Positions 43,417-51,906 are shown, numbered from the stretch's first letter. The stretch: 64,000 nucleotides of DNA from JAWLAT01 sp041395325 (GCA_041395325.1 JAWLAT010000011.1:1-64000); one strand, 5' to 3'. Numbers and translations are program-made. The notes: generated by a model from the letters alone, not told the origin.

Positions 43417-43752
43417 TTAGCCGCCGCAGCTGCCTTCACCACCGCACTTGCCTTCCTTGCCCTTCTCGCCGCAGCTGCCTTCCTTGCCCTTCTCACCACA
43501 GCTACCTTCCTTGCCCTTCTCACCACAGCTGCCTTCCTTGCCCTTCTCACCGCAGCTGCCTTCCTTGCCCTTCTCACCACAGCTGCCTTCCTTGCCCTTC
43601 TCGCCGCAGCTGCCTTCGCCGACCTGCATGTAGCCAGCGTTCATTTCGTCGGCGGCAAACGGATTGGCCGAATTGGCATAGGCGGACATGGCGACGGTAC
43701 CCAGCAGCGCGGCGCCCATGGCAACGGTCAGCGGCTTGACGATCTTCGACAT
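43417..43752 (-). CDS. Bufferin/HvfA-type RiPP precursor with EGSCG repeats
   Basis: Peptide of 111 residues. Residues 1-27 form a signal peptide (basic start, then AMGAALLGTVAMSAYA), and 28-45 are a short spacer ending YMQVG. Six perfect EGSCGEKGK repeats follow (residues 46-99), then EGKCGG and EGSCGG. All eight Cys (49, 58, 67, 76, 85, 94, 103, 109) are in EG(S/K)CG, the motif class that MNIO enzymes modify in HvfA and bufferins to bind copper. ATG 43752 has AGGAG upstream; longer in-frame ATGs have no signal peptide. The precursor is followed at once by the MNIO and partner genes. Confidence 0.93.
   Translation of the reverse strand: MSKIVKPLTVAMGAALLGTVAMSAYANSANPFAADEMNAGYMQVGEGSCGEKGKEGSCGEKGKEGSCGEKGKEGSCGEKGKEGSCGEKGKEGSCGEKGKEGKCGGEGSCGG
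43456..43617 (-). repeat. Six in-frame 27-base tandem repeats in the RiPP precursor
   Basis: Six uninterrupted 27-base units encode EGSCGEKGK. The units differ only at three third-codon positions (GGC/GGT, TGC/TGT, GGC/GGT), so every change is synonymous. There are no spacers, which rules out a CRISPR array. Confidence 0.95.
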
Positions 43753-43916
43753 TGCTCTCTCTCCTGGTAGGAAGTTGGCCCTTGCAGGACCTTGAGTTGA
43801 CTCACGCCCCGCGAGGGACGAACCGCGTGGTGAGCGGTCGGGCAAACCATACCCCCCGAACCATGTACGCAACAAGCGCACAATCGCCACACGCCGCAAC
43901 AGACCCGCTGAGCTGC

Positions 43917-43926
43917 AAAGCGCTTT
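43917..43926. promoter_or_regulatory. Palindrome AAAGCGCTTT upstream of the RiPP operon
   Basis: A perfect ten-base palindrome lies 165 bases upstream of the precursor start codon, in the only non-coding region (231 bases) before the operon. AAAGCGCTTT with a CA on one side resembles half-sites of LacI/GalR-type operators, but the flanks are not symmetric. A role as an operator is only a possibility. Confidence 0.3.
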
Positions 43927-43983
43927 CAAATATTGATCCTGGCCATTCAGCTGCGCTGAACGCGGCGGCCAGGGCGGTTGCGC

Positions 43984-44652
43984 TCAGGTGCTTCCTGCCT
44001 TGGCCTGACGCGTGGCGCGGCGCAGTTCGGACTGCCGTTGCCGGCACAGATCGTCGACCGGGCACTGCTCGCACAAAGGCTTGCGGGCCTTGCAGACATA
44101 GCGGCCGTGCAGAATCAGCCAGTGGTGTGCGTTCTGCAGATACGCCTCCGGCACGCGCTTGAGCAGCTTGAGCTCAACCGCCAGCGGCGTCTTGCCAGGT
44201 GCCAGTCCGGTGCGGTTGCCCACGCGGAAGATGTGGGTGTCGACCGCCATCGTGGGCTGTCCAAACGCGGTGTTCAGCACGACATTGGCCGTCTTGCGAC
44301 CGACGCCAGGCAATGCCTCCAGCGCGGCGCGATCGGCCGGAACCTCGCCACCGTGGTCGCGCAGCAGAATCTCGCAGGTCTGCAGCAGGTGCGTGGCCTT
44401 GCTGCGATAAAGGCCCAGTGTGCGCAGCGCGGCGCTGAGTTCATCCAGCCCCAGATCGAGAATGGCCTGCGGGGTGTTGGCGCGTGGAAACAGCCGCTGG
44501 GTGACCTTGTTGACGCCCACATCGGTGGATTGCGCGGACAGCAGCACGGCCACCAGCAGTTCGAAAGGCGTGGACCAGTGCAGTTCGGTCTTCGGATCGG
44601 GTTCGATGGCGGCCAGGCGCCGAAAGAACGCTTCGCGCTGTTGGGCATTCAT
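43984..44652 (-). CDS. nth: Endonuclease III
   Basis: Base-excision DNA glycosylase/AP lyase of 222 residues for oxidised pyrimidines. The helix-hairpin-helix LPGVGRKTANVVL holds the catalytic Lys, and the Asp is in VDTHIFRV. The C-terminal 4Fe-4S cluster motif is CKARKPLCEQCPVDDLC (C-x6-C-x2-C-x5-C). ATG 44652 matches the usual N-terminus (NAQQREAFFRRL); an upstream ATG in the same frame is less likely. It diverges from gpmI. It ends 231 bases before the RiPP precursor. Confidence 0.96.
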   Translation of the reverse strand: MNAQQREAFFRRLAAIEPDPKTELHWSTPFELLVAVLLSAQSTDVGVNKVTQRLFPRANTPQAILDLGLDELSAALRTLGLYRSKATHLLQTCEILLRDHGGEVPADRAALEALPGVGRKTANVVLNTAFGQPTMAVDTHIFRVGNRTGLAPGKTPLAVELKLLKRVPEAYLQNAHHWLILHGRYVCKARKPLCEQCPVDDLCRQRQSELRRATRQAKAGST

Positions 44653-44748
44653 GCCGCGTCGGATTCCCCCCATATCAGTGCCGGCTGGCACGGGCTGGTG
44701 CAGCGCGGGAGGCTATCATTCCGACCCTGCGCATCGCCAAGGTCCGTC

Positions 44749-46281
44749 ATGTCCGTGCCACGCCCGATTTTGCTGCTGATCCTCGATGGCTGGGGTTATT
44801 CCGAAATCTCCGAACACAACGCCATCGCGGCGGCGAACTGTCCGAACTGGCGCCGTCTTTGGCGTGAGCGGCCGCATGGCTTGATTCGCACCGACGGTCT
44901 GGCCGTGGGTCTGCCCGAGGGGCAAATGGGCAACTCCGAGGTTGGCCACATGAATCTCGGCGCCGGTCGGATCGTCTATCAGGACCTGACCCGCATCGAT
45001 GCGGCGATCGCCGACGGCAGCTTTGCTCAGAACGCGGCACTGCGGCGGGCAATCCTGGATGCGCGCGATCACGGCGGGACCCTGCATCTGCTCGGTCTGC
45101 TCTCGCCTGGTGGCGTGCACAGTCATCAGGAGCACCTATTTGCGCTGTTGCGGCTGTGCGCGCAAGAGGGCCTCAAGCGCGTGGCCGTGCATGCCTTTCT
45201 CGACGGTCGCGATACGCCGCCCCGCAGTGCAGAAGCCTCGCTGCAGGCATTGGCTGAGTGTTGTCGCGAGACCGGAGCGCAGATCTACAGCATCGGCGGA
45301 CGCTACTTCGGGATGGACCGTGACAAGCGTTGGGACCGCGTCCAGCGAGCCTGGGACGCGATCGTCAACGCACGCTCGGATCACCGCGAGGCCGACGCCC
45401 TGGCGGCCCTGCAGGTTGCCTATGCGCGGGGCGAAAACGATGAATTCGTGCAGCCGACCGTGCTGGACGGTGCGCAGCCGATGGCCGATGGCGACAGCCT
45501 GATCTTCTTCAACTTCCGCGCCGACCGCGCTCGACAGTTCACCGCTGCGCTGTCGCAGCCAGCGTTCGACGGTTTCGATCGCGGGCCGCGGCCGGCGCTG
45601 CGCCATTGCGTGACCTTGACCGAGTACGCCGCGGATTTGCCGGTTGAGGTCGCCTTCCCCAATGAGGACCTGCGGCAGACCTTGCCCGAACTGGTGGCCG
45701 AGGCCGGACGACAGCAACTGCGCATTGCCGAGACCGAGAAGTATGCCCACGTCACCTTTTTCTTCTCCGGTGGCAGGGAAAGCGAGTTTCCCGGCGAATC
45801 TCGCATTCTGGTCGCCTCGCCCAAGGTGGCGACCTACGACCTGCAGCCGGAAATGAGTTGTCCGGAAGTCACTGACAAGCTGGTCGAAGCCATTGGCAGT
45901 GGCCGCTTCGATCTGATCGTCTGCAATCTGGCCAATCCGGACATGGTCGGGCACACCGGCATCATGGCGGCCGCAGTGAAGGCGGTGGAAACCGTTGACG
46001 CAGCGCTGGGGAGGCTGGTCGAGGCGATCGAGTCGGCCGGCGGCGCCATGCTGGTCACCGCCGACCACGGCAATCTGGAACAAATGTGGGATGCGCAGAG
46101 CGGGCAACCCAACACGCAACATTCGACCAATCCGGTTCCGGTCGTTTTTGTCGGGCCAGGCCGTTGGCAGATTCGCGAAGGTGGCAGCTTGCGAGACGTC
46201 GCGCCGACGCTGTTGCAATTGCTGGAATTGCCTGTGCCCAAGGCCATGACCGGGCGCAGCCTGCTGATCGCCGCCGACTGA
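44749..46281 (+). CDS. gpmI: 2,3-bisphosphoglycerate-independent phosphoglycerate mutase
   Basis: Mn-dependent glycolytic enzyme of 510 residues interconverting 2- and 3-phosphoglycerate. It has LILDGWGYSE (Asp13), catalytic Ser63 in MGNSEVGHMNLGAGR, the phosphatase-like metal sites DGRDTPPRSAE and NLANPDMVGHTG, and VTADHGNLEQM near the C-terminus. The Shine-Dalgarno AAGG is six bases upstream of the ATG. It is followed after one base by envC, as in many gammaproteobacteria. Confidence 0.96.
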   Translation: MSVPRPILLLILDGWGYSEISEHNAIAAANCPNWRRLWRERPHGLIRTDGLAVGLPEGQMGNSEVGHMNLGAGRIVYQDLTRIDAAIADGSFAQNAALRRAILDARDHGGTLHLLGLLSPGGVHSHQEHLFALLRLCAQEGLKRVAVHAFLDGRDTPPRSAEASLQALAECCRETGAQIYSIGGRYFGMDRDKRWDRVQRAWDAIVNARSDHREADALAALQVAYARGENDEFVQPTVLDGAQPMADGDSLIFFNFRADRARQFTAALSQPAFDGFDRGPRPALRHCVTLTEYAADLPVEVAFPNEDLRQTLPELVAEAGRQQLRIAETEKYAHVTFFFSGGRESEFPGESRILVASPKVATYDLQPEMSCPEVTDKLVEAIGSGRFDLIVCNLANPDMVGHTGIMAAAVKAVETVDAALGRLVEAIESAGGAMLVTADHGNLEQMWDAQSGQPNTQHSTNPVPVVFVGPGRWQIREGGSLRDVAPTLLQLLELPVPKAMTGRSLLIAAD

Positions 46282-46282
46282 G

Positions 46283-47446
46283 GTGCGTCTCTGGCGTCGA
46301 GTCTGGATGGCGGCAGCGCTGTGCCTGGCGATGGCCGCTGGCGCTCAGGCTCCGTCCGGTGAGGCCGACGAAGCGGCCTTGCGACAACAACTGGAGCGAT
46401 TGCGACAGGATCTGGGCGCGATCAAGGCCGAGTTGCGCCAGGCACAAGGCAACTCCGATCAGCTCAGTCGCGATCTGGAGTCCCTTGATCGCCGGGTGGC
46501 CAGCAGTGCCGGCGAAGTCGAGCAGGCTCAGGCGGCCGTCGAGCAGGTCGAGCTGGATATCGCGTCATTGGAGTCCGAACAACAGGCCATCGAGCGTCAG
46601 CTGCTGGCACAGCGCGATCAGATCCGACTGTTGCTGCGTTCGGCCTATGCCGCCGGACAATGGGCGCCGCTGAAGCTGTGGCTCGATCAGGCGCGCTTTG
46701 CCGACGCCACCCGCGCGCTCGGTTATCACCAGTATCTGAAGGAACGGCAGTTGCAGAGTTTGCAGGCGTTGCAGGCACTGGCAGTGCGTCAGCAGGCAGT
46801 CGCTCAGTCGTTGTTGGACAAGCGCGCAGAAGCGCTGGCCGCGGTCGAAACGCTGGCGGGACGACAATTGGCACTGGAGTCCGAGCGGGCCGAGCGCGCC
46901 GAGCATCTGGCTGCCGCCATGGGCCGACTGCGTGGCAGTGAGGAGAATCTGCGAGCGCTGCAGAAAGACGAGAGTGCGCTGCTGCAGCTGATCGAGCAGG
47001 TCAGCAATCGCATCGCCGACATTCCACGGCGCCTGCCGCAGGCAGAGTCACTGGCCCGGCAGCGTGGGCGCCTCCCCTGGCCGGTACAGGGGACCGTGCG
47101 CCAGCGTTTCGGCAGTCGCGGCGGCGATGGTCGCGCGTTGCAGGGCATCCGCATCGCCGCAGACGAGGGAACTCCGATCCGTGCGGTCGGTCATGGGCGG
47201 GTGGCCTTTGCCGATTGGCTGCGCGGTCATGGCCTGCTGCTCATCATCGATCACGGCGAGGGCTATATGAGTCTGTACGCCAACTGCGAGACGCTGACGC
47301 TGAGCGAGGGCGACTGGGTCAACGGTGGAGACCCGATCGGCACGGTCGGGCGTTCCGGCGGCCTGGCGGACTCAGGCCTTCATTTTGAGTTGCGTCAGGG
47401 CCGCAAGGCGATCGACCCGCTGCCCTGGCTGATCCGACGGCAATGA
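46283..47446 (+). CDS. envC: Murein hydrolase activator EnvC (degenerate LytM)
   Basis: Exported activator of 387 residues. A signal peptide (to about residue 22) is followed by a long coiled coil (about 30-240, rich in Gln, Glu and Leu). The C-terminal LytM/M23-like domain (RQRFGSRGGDGRALQG through ADSGLHFELRQG) lacks the first zinc His-x3-Asp, and reads LYANCETL where active M23 enzymes have a His. It should therefore activate amidases (AmiA/B type) at the septum rather than cut peptidoglycan. GTG 46283 starts one base after the gpmI stop, and its end overlaps the next gene by ATGA. Confidence 0.93.
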   Translation: MRLWRRVWMAAALCLAMAAGAQAPSGEADEAALRQQLERLRQDLGAIKAELRQAQGNSDQLSRDLESLDRRVASSAGEVEQAQAAVEQVELDIASLESEQQAIERQLLAQRDQIRLLLRSAYAAGQWAPLKLWLDQARFADATRALGYHQYLKERQLQSLQALQALAVRQQAVAQSLLDKRAEALAAVETLAGRQLALESERAERAEHLAAAMGRLRGSEENLRALQKDESALLQLIEQVSNRIADIPRRLPQAESLARQRGRLPWPVQGTVRQRFGSRGGDGRALQGIRIAADEGTPIRAVGHGRVAFADWLRGHGLLLIIDHGEGYMSLYANCETLTLSEGDWVNGGDPIGTVGRSGGLADSGLHFELRQGRKAIDPLPWLIRRQ

Positions 47447-48855
47447 GTTTCAGTGCGCTCGCGCTCTGGCTGGGTGGGGCACTCTCGCTGACCTCGACAG
47501 CCAATGAACCGTGGCGCTACAGGGCCGAGTTTCAGGCCGACACTCAGCTATTGCGCGTGCAGGTCTGTACGCCATCGGCAACGGTGCCGCTGGTGCTCCG
47601 TGCGTTGGATCGCCCGGCGCTGGAACATCTGCAGATCGGCAGCGATTGGCAACTGGACGAGCGTCGCTGGCAAATTCGGCATACCGGTGGTGCCTGTGGT
47701 GGCTATGCCGTCGATCTTGGGCGCCTGGCCGATCGGCGCAGCAGCGGTCACGGCTATCGAGTTGGTGCCGATCTGCTGACCTGGCCGGATGCCTGGTTGT
47801 GGTGGCCCGCCTCGCGATCAGTCGAGGCGGTCATCGAGTTTGAGTTGCCTGACGGATGGCAGATCAGTACACCGTGGCCGCAACCGGACCCATCGCGATC
47901 TGAGTTTCGCTTGGGCGGCTGGCCGCGCGACTGGCCCGGGCTGGTGGCATTGGGTCATTTCGATCGGCGCTTGCTTGCAGGGTCGGCCGAAGGCGTGCGG
48001 CTGGCCATGCTCGGCAACATCGAGCGCAGTCGTCGCGACGAGCTCGCCCGTTGGGTGACGCATCTGGCCGAATTGCTGGAGCCGGTCGGTGGGCTGCCCT
48101 TGCCCCAGGCCCAGGTGCTGATCGTTCCGATGAATCGCGGCAATGGCCCGGTTCCCTGGGGGCAGGTGCACCGCGCCGGTTTCGGTGGCGTGCACTTCTT
48201 CGTCAATCCGCAGCATTCGTTGCAGGATTTCATCGATGACTGGACCGGCGCGCACGAGTTCAGCCATCTGCTGCATCCCTATCTGGGCCGGCGCGGTCGA
48301 TGGCTGTCCGAGGGTTTGGCGTCCTACTACCAGAACGTACTACGCGCCCGCAGTGGTGATCTGAGCGAGTTCGAGGCCTGGGAGCGCCTGCTGTCGGGCT
48401 TCGGGAGGGGGCGCCGAGACGCCTCCGGTGGCACGGCCTTGCTCGAGGTGGCGCGGCAGATGCAGCAGCGGCGTGCCTTCATGCGGGTCTATTGGTCGGG
48501 TGCCGCCTGGTGGCTGCAACGGGACGTGGAGCTTCGCCTGCAACTGGGAACGGCGAATGGGCTGGATGCGCTGCTGCGCCGTTTTGCGATGACCCGGCTG
48601 CCAGCCAATCGGACCTGGTCGCCGCAGGAATTTGCTGCCGAACTGGATCGACTGGCGGGTGTCAGCGTCTTCGTGCCAGCGCTGGCACCGGCCGAGTCGG
48701 AACTGCAATTTCCCAACGTCGCGCCGCTGCTGCAGCGACTGGGTCTGATCTCCGATCGCTCCGGTGAACTGCGCCGTCTCGATGACGAGGCCGAACTGGC
48801 CGCTCTGCGTCAAGCCATCATGGCATCCTCAGGGCGCCCCGCAACTGGGTCCTGA
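47443..48855 (+). CDS. M61-like zinc metallopeptidase, exported
   Basis: Protein of 470 residues with an N-terminal signal peptide. It has a gluzincin site: His271-Glu272-x2-His275 in HEFSHLLHPYLGRRG and the third ligand Glu290 in WLSEGLASYYQ. This matches the M61 (glycyl aminopeptidase-like) group, with an N-terminal beta-rich domain. The start codon overlaps the envC stop (ATGA), so it is translationally coupled to envC, which links it to cell-envelope work; that link is inference. Its last 27 bases overlap the convergent DUF4124 gene. Confidence 0.85.
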   Translation: MSFSALALWLGGALSLTSTANEPWRYRAEFQADTQLLRVQVCTPSATVPLVLRALDRPALEHLQIGSDWQLDERRWQIRHTGGACGGYAVDLGRLADRRSSGHGYRVGADLLTWPDAWLWWPASRSVEAVIEFELPDGWQISTPWPQPDPSRSEFRLGGWPRDWPGLVALGHFDRRLLAGSAEGVRLAMLGNIERSRRDELARWVTHLAELLEPVGGLPLPQAQVLIVPMNRGNGPVPWGQVHRAGFGGVHFFVNPQHSLQDFIDDWTGAHEFSHLLHPYLGRRGRWLSEGLASYYQNVLRARSGDLSEFEAWERLLSGFGRGRRDASGGTALLEVARQMQQRRAFMRVYWSGAAWWLQRDVELRLQLGTANGLDALLRRFAMTRLPANRTWSPQEFAAELDRLAGVSVFVPALAPAESELQFPNVAPLLQRLGLISDRSGELRRLDDEAELAALRQAIMASSGRPATGS

Positions 48856-49329
48856 ACTGGGGTCAAGCAGGGCGCCGCGCACCGCGCTGGCCAGCGGACT
48901 GCCAGCTTGCCGACGCTGCTGGTAGGCCTCGACACAGCTGCTCGGGCAACAGCCACTGGTGCGTCCGTCGCCACAGCGTGGCAAGGCCGCCACACAACGA
49001 TCCATCGCCGCCGGCTTGTCACTGGCACAGGCGAGGAAGCGTTCGGAGCACACCGCGATCAGCTGTTCGGACACGCTGCGGTACTGATAGCTGGGCGCCG
49101 CTCGGCGAGGTGCGCCGCCGGGTTTGGGCGGCGCCGGCTTGGGCGGTGCCAGGTCCTCGAGCCAGCTGCGCAGTGACTGCAGGTCCTGATCTTCACCGGA
49201 GAATTGCTTGCCTCCGGTACAGGGCTGGTCCTGATAGCGTGTACTGCCATCGGCGGTCGGGCAGCGATAGATCTGTCCAGGTGCCTGCAATGCAGTGACC
49301 AGGACCGCGGCGGTCAGCAGTCCGACCAT
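48829..49329 (-). CDS. Small secreted DUF4124-type Cys-rich protein
   Basis: Protein of 166 residues with a signal peptide (MVGLLTAAVLVTALQA). The N-terminal QIYRCPTADGSTRYQDQPC matches DUF4124, common in Xanthomonadales and related Gram-negatives. A Pro-rich linker (LAPPKPAPPKPGGAPRR) leads to a C-terminal Cys-rich part (SERFLACASDKP, RCGDGRTSGCCPSSC). Function is unknown. ATG 49329 is chosen; the in-frame TTG at 49335 overlaps the upstream aldolase stop. It starts right after the aldolase on the same strand and ends inside the 3' end of the M61-like gene on the other strand. Confidence 0.8.
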   Translation of the reverse strand: MVGLLTAAVLVTALQAPGQIYRCPTADGSTRYQDQPCTGGKQFSGEDQDLQSLRSWLEDLAPPKPAPPKPGGAPRRAAPSYQYRSVSEQLIAVCSERFLACASDKPAAMDRCVAALPRCGDGRTSGCCPSSCVEAYQQRRQAGSPLASAVRGALLDPSSGPSCGAP

Positions 49330-49331
49330 GC

Positions 49332-50087
49332 TCAATCCCTGTAGCCGGGAGACGTTCGGTCCAGCAGGCGCAGCAGCGCTGGCCAGGCCAGTTGCCGCGC
49401 CATCTGCCGGGCCAGCTCAGGGTGATTGCCCTGAGCAGCGGTCTTCGCCTCAATTCCGGGCATCACGGGATGCGGTACAGTGGCCCCCAGAGCCGATAGC
49501 GTGGCGACTTGCATGGCACAGGCCCGTTCCAGGAAATAGATCTTCATGAAGGCTTCGGCAATGCTGGGACCCAAGGCCAGCGTGCCGTGGTTCCACAGCA
49601 GCATCAGTGACTTGTCGCCCAGATCGCGCTGCAGGCGCGGACGCTCTTCGTGATCGACTGCGACTCCTTCGTATTCATGCCAGGCCAGTTCATCGCGAAC
49701 CAGCAGGGCAGTCTGATTCAACGGCAGCAGACCGCGTGGATCGCTGGCGACCGCGGTACCGGCGACCGTGTGCAGATGAATCACACAGTGCGCGTCATGG
49801 CGTACCTGGTGAACGGCCGAATGGATCGTGAATCCGGCCGGGTTCACCGGGAAGGGCGAGTCGTCGAGCTTGTTGCCGGCCAGGTCCACCTTGACCAGCG
49901 AGGAAGCGGTGATCTCGGAAAACAGCATGCCGTAGGGGTTGATCAGAAACTGATCTTCGGTCCCCGGAACCCGGGCCGAGATGTGGGTAAAGATCAGGTC
50001 GTCCCAGCCGTAGTGGGCCACCAGTCGATAGCACGCCGCCAGATCGACTCGGACGCCGTGTTCGCTGTCTGCGGGTGATTGGGACAT
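49332..50087 (-). CDS. Class II aldolase/adducin family protein
   Basis: Zinc-dependent class II aldolase-fold protein of 251 residues. The metal-binding motif is VIHLHTVAGTAV (His-x-His), and the third His is in LLWNHGTLALG; FTHISARVPG and INPYGMLFSEI are the N-terminal signatures. The family includes L-fuculose-phosphate and ribulose-phosphate aldolases and many uncharacterised members. GGAGAG precedes the ATG. It is co-directional with the DUF4124 gene. The substrate cannot be named. Confidence 0.88.
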   Translation of the reverse strand: MSQSPADSEHGVRVDLAACYRLVAHYGWDDLIFTHISARVPGTEDQFLINPYGMLFSEITASSLVKVDLAGNKLDDSPFPVNPAGFTIHSAVHQVRHDAHCVIHLHTVAGTAVASDPRGLLPLNQTALLVRDELAWHEYEGVAVDHEERPRLQRDLGDKSLMLLWNHGTLALGPSIAEAFMKIYFLERACAMQVATLSALGATVPHPVMPGIEAKTAAQGNHPELARQMARQLAWPALLRLLDRTSPGYRD

Positions 50088-50282
50088 GATCTCTCTCCGG
50101 CCGGTACCAAGAGGACTGTACCAGTCCGCCGTGTCCGCGCGCTCACCGTCAGGACGGTCCGGGCGCAGTGATCAATTGGCGCTCGGTTTGCCGCTTTCGA
50201 TGAATTCCCGAATGACTTCCTCTTTCGTCTATTCAGCTGCCATTATTGATTGGCGTCGATTGATTTTATTGGGGAAATGTAA

Positions 50283-51758
50283 ATGCGAATGAGACGGCTT
50301 TGGATCGCCGTGGCGGCAGTGACTGCGAGCGGCGCAGTGTGGGGAATTGGCGATGGTCCGGTGATCACCGAACATCTGGACCAGGCCCGAATTGAAGCAG
50401 GGGAGGTGTCGTTTGATGCTTTGATGGATGCCTGTGGCAAGATCTTCAGTGCCAAGTTCAACCAATACGATGGCCAGGGCCGGCCGGCGACGACCGGTGG
50501 CGGCGCGCCTCGTGTCGCGGGCAGCGCGCCATTGTTCCTGCGCACATCCGGCCCGGACTCCAATTCCTGCGCGGGTTGCCACAACGATCCCTTCCCTGGC
50601 GCGGCCGGTGACGTGGTGGCCAATGTATTTGTCCTGGCGCAGACGCTGGATCCGGTCACCGAATCGGTGTCCGGTCAGTTCAGCAACGAGCGCAACACGC
50701 TCGGCATGCATGGCTCCGGGCCAATCGAGATGCTGGCGCGCGAAATGACGGTCGATCTGCACGCCACCCGAGATCGCTTGCTGGCCACCGCCGATCCGCA
50801 GTCCGGCGGCTCCGCCGTGCTGTTCAGCAAGGGGGTGTCATTCGGCAGGCTCCAGGTCGATGGTGACGGCAACCTCGACTTCAGCGAAGTGCAGGGCATC
50901 GACAATGACCTGGTGGTCAAACCCTTCCATCAAAAGGGCGTGGTCATTTCATTGCGCGAGTTCAGCAACAACGCCATGAACCACCATCACGGCATGCAAT
51001 CGACCGAGCGCTTCGGTGAGGCCCGTACCGGCACCACCGACTTTGACGCCGACGGCGTGGTCGATGAACTCACCGTAGGCGACATCACCGCCGTGACCCT
51101 GTGGCAGGCGGCTCTGGGTACACCAGGTCAGGTATTGCCGACCGACAGCGACGCGCTGCGCGCAGTCATTGTCGGTGAGCGCAAATTCGAGGCCAATGGT
51201 TGTGCCGACTGCCACTTGCCGACCATGCGTCTGTCCAGTCGCGAGTTCGTCGAGCCCAATCCCTACAATCCGGCCGGCAACCTGCAGTCCGGTGATGTCA
51301 GCCAGAGCTACCGTTTCGACATGACCCAACAAGGCTTCGGGCCCTTTGTCGAAGGGATACCGGGCAGTGGCGCGCTGGTTCGAGCCTACACCGACCTGAA
51401 GCGACACAACCTGTGTGACGATGAGATTCGGCATTACTGCAATGAACAGGTCGTGCAGGCCGGGGTGGGTACGGAGATGTTCCTCACGCGCAAGCTGTGG
51501 GATGTCGGCAACACGGCGCCCTATGGACACAAGGGCGACCTGACGACGATCACGGAAGCCATTGACGTTCATGGTGGCGAGGCCCGTGCATCGCGCGATG
51601 CCTACATGGCGCTGGACCAACGCTCGCGCGACGAGATCGTGGAGTTCCTGAAGTCGCTGCAGATCCTGCCTGCAGGAACTGCCTCGCTGGTTGTAGATGA
51701 CAAGGGACGCGTGGTCGATGCCAAGCATCTGGCGCAGTTGAAACGGTCCATACAGTAA
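50283..51758 (+). CDS. Exported di-haem oxidoreductase (DHOR/MauG-like)
   Basis: Periplasmic protein of 491 residues with a short signal peptide (VAAVTASGAVWG) and two c-type haem motifs: Cys96-x2-Cys99-His100 (SCAGCHNDP) and Cys307-x2-Cys310-His311 (GCADCHLPT). The C-terminal LWDVGNTAPYGHKGDL is typical of di-haem oxidoreductases (DHOR group). Two Asp-rich loops, DGDGNLDFSE and DFDADGVVDELT, resemble EF-hand/dockerin Ca sites inserted between the haem domains. It could be a peroxidase or a Cys/Trp-oxidising MauG-like enzyme. It has its own AT-rich upstream region and a strong terminator. Confidence 0.87.
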   Translation: MRMRRLWIAVAAVTASGAVWGIGDGPVITEHLDQARIEAGEVSFDALMDACGKIFSAKFNQYDGQGRPATTGGGAPRVAGSAPLFLRTSGPDSNSCAGCHNDPFPGAAGDVVANVFVLAQTLDPVTESVSGQFSNERNTLGMHGSGPIEMLAREMTVDLHATRDRLLATADPQSGGSAVLFSKGVSFGRLQVDGDGNLDFSEVQGIDNDLVVKPFHQKGVVISLREFSNNAMNHHHGMQSTERFGEARTGTTDFDADGVVDELTVGDITAVTLWQAALGTPGQVLPTDSDALRAVIVGERKFEANGCADCHLPTMRLSSREFVEPNPYNPAGNLQSGDVSQSYRFDMTQQGFGPFVEGIPGSGALVRAYTDLKRHNLCDDEIRHYCNEQVVQAGVGTEMFLTRKLWDVGNTAPYGHKGDLTTITEAIDVHGGEARASRDAYMALDQRSRDEIVEFLKSLQILPAGTASLVVDDKGRVVDAKHLAQLKRSIQ

Positions 51759-51772
51759 GGCTGGGTTGACCT

Positions 51773-51812
51773 CTGGCTGCCACCGTGAAGCGCTCGGTGG
51801 CAGCCAGATTTC
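51773..51812 (+). terminator. Terminator after the di-haem oxidoreductase
   Basis: A perfect 13-base-pair stem (CTGGCTGCCACCG with CGGTGGCAGCCAG), a nine-base loop and then ATTTCA, 14 bases after the stop. The T-run is short, but the stem is strong. Confidence 0.78.
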
Positions 51813-51906
51813 AGCTCAACATCGGCAGGTCGGACCGTTTGGCCCATTGCGGGCGACCGGTCAATCTGCGCTACCATCGAATTGTCATTTTCACCGGGCT
51901 TGGTGT

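Noticed and set aside
43448..43633. Regular 27-base repeats that look like a short CRISPR array or a Pro/Leu-rich plus-strand gene
   Set aside because: There are no spacers, and on the minus strand the repeats are an in-frame part of the RiPP precursor with a signal peptide and ribosome site. The plus-strand reading is a shadow.
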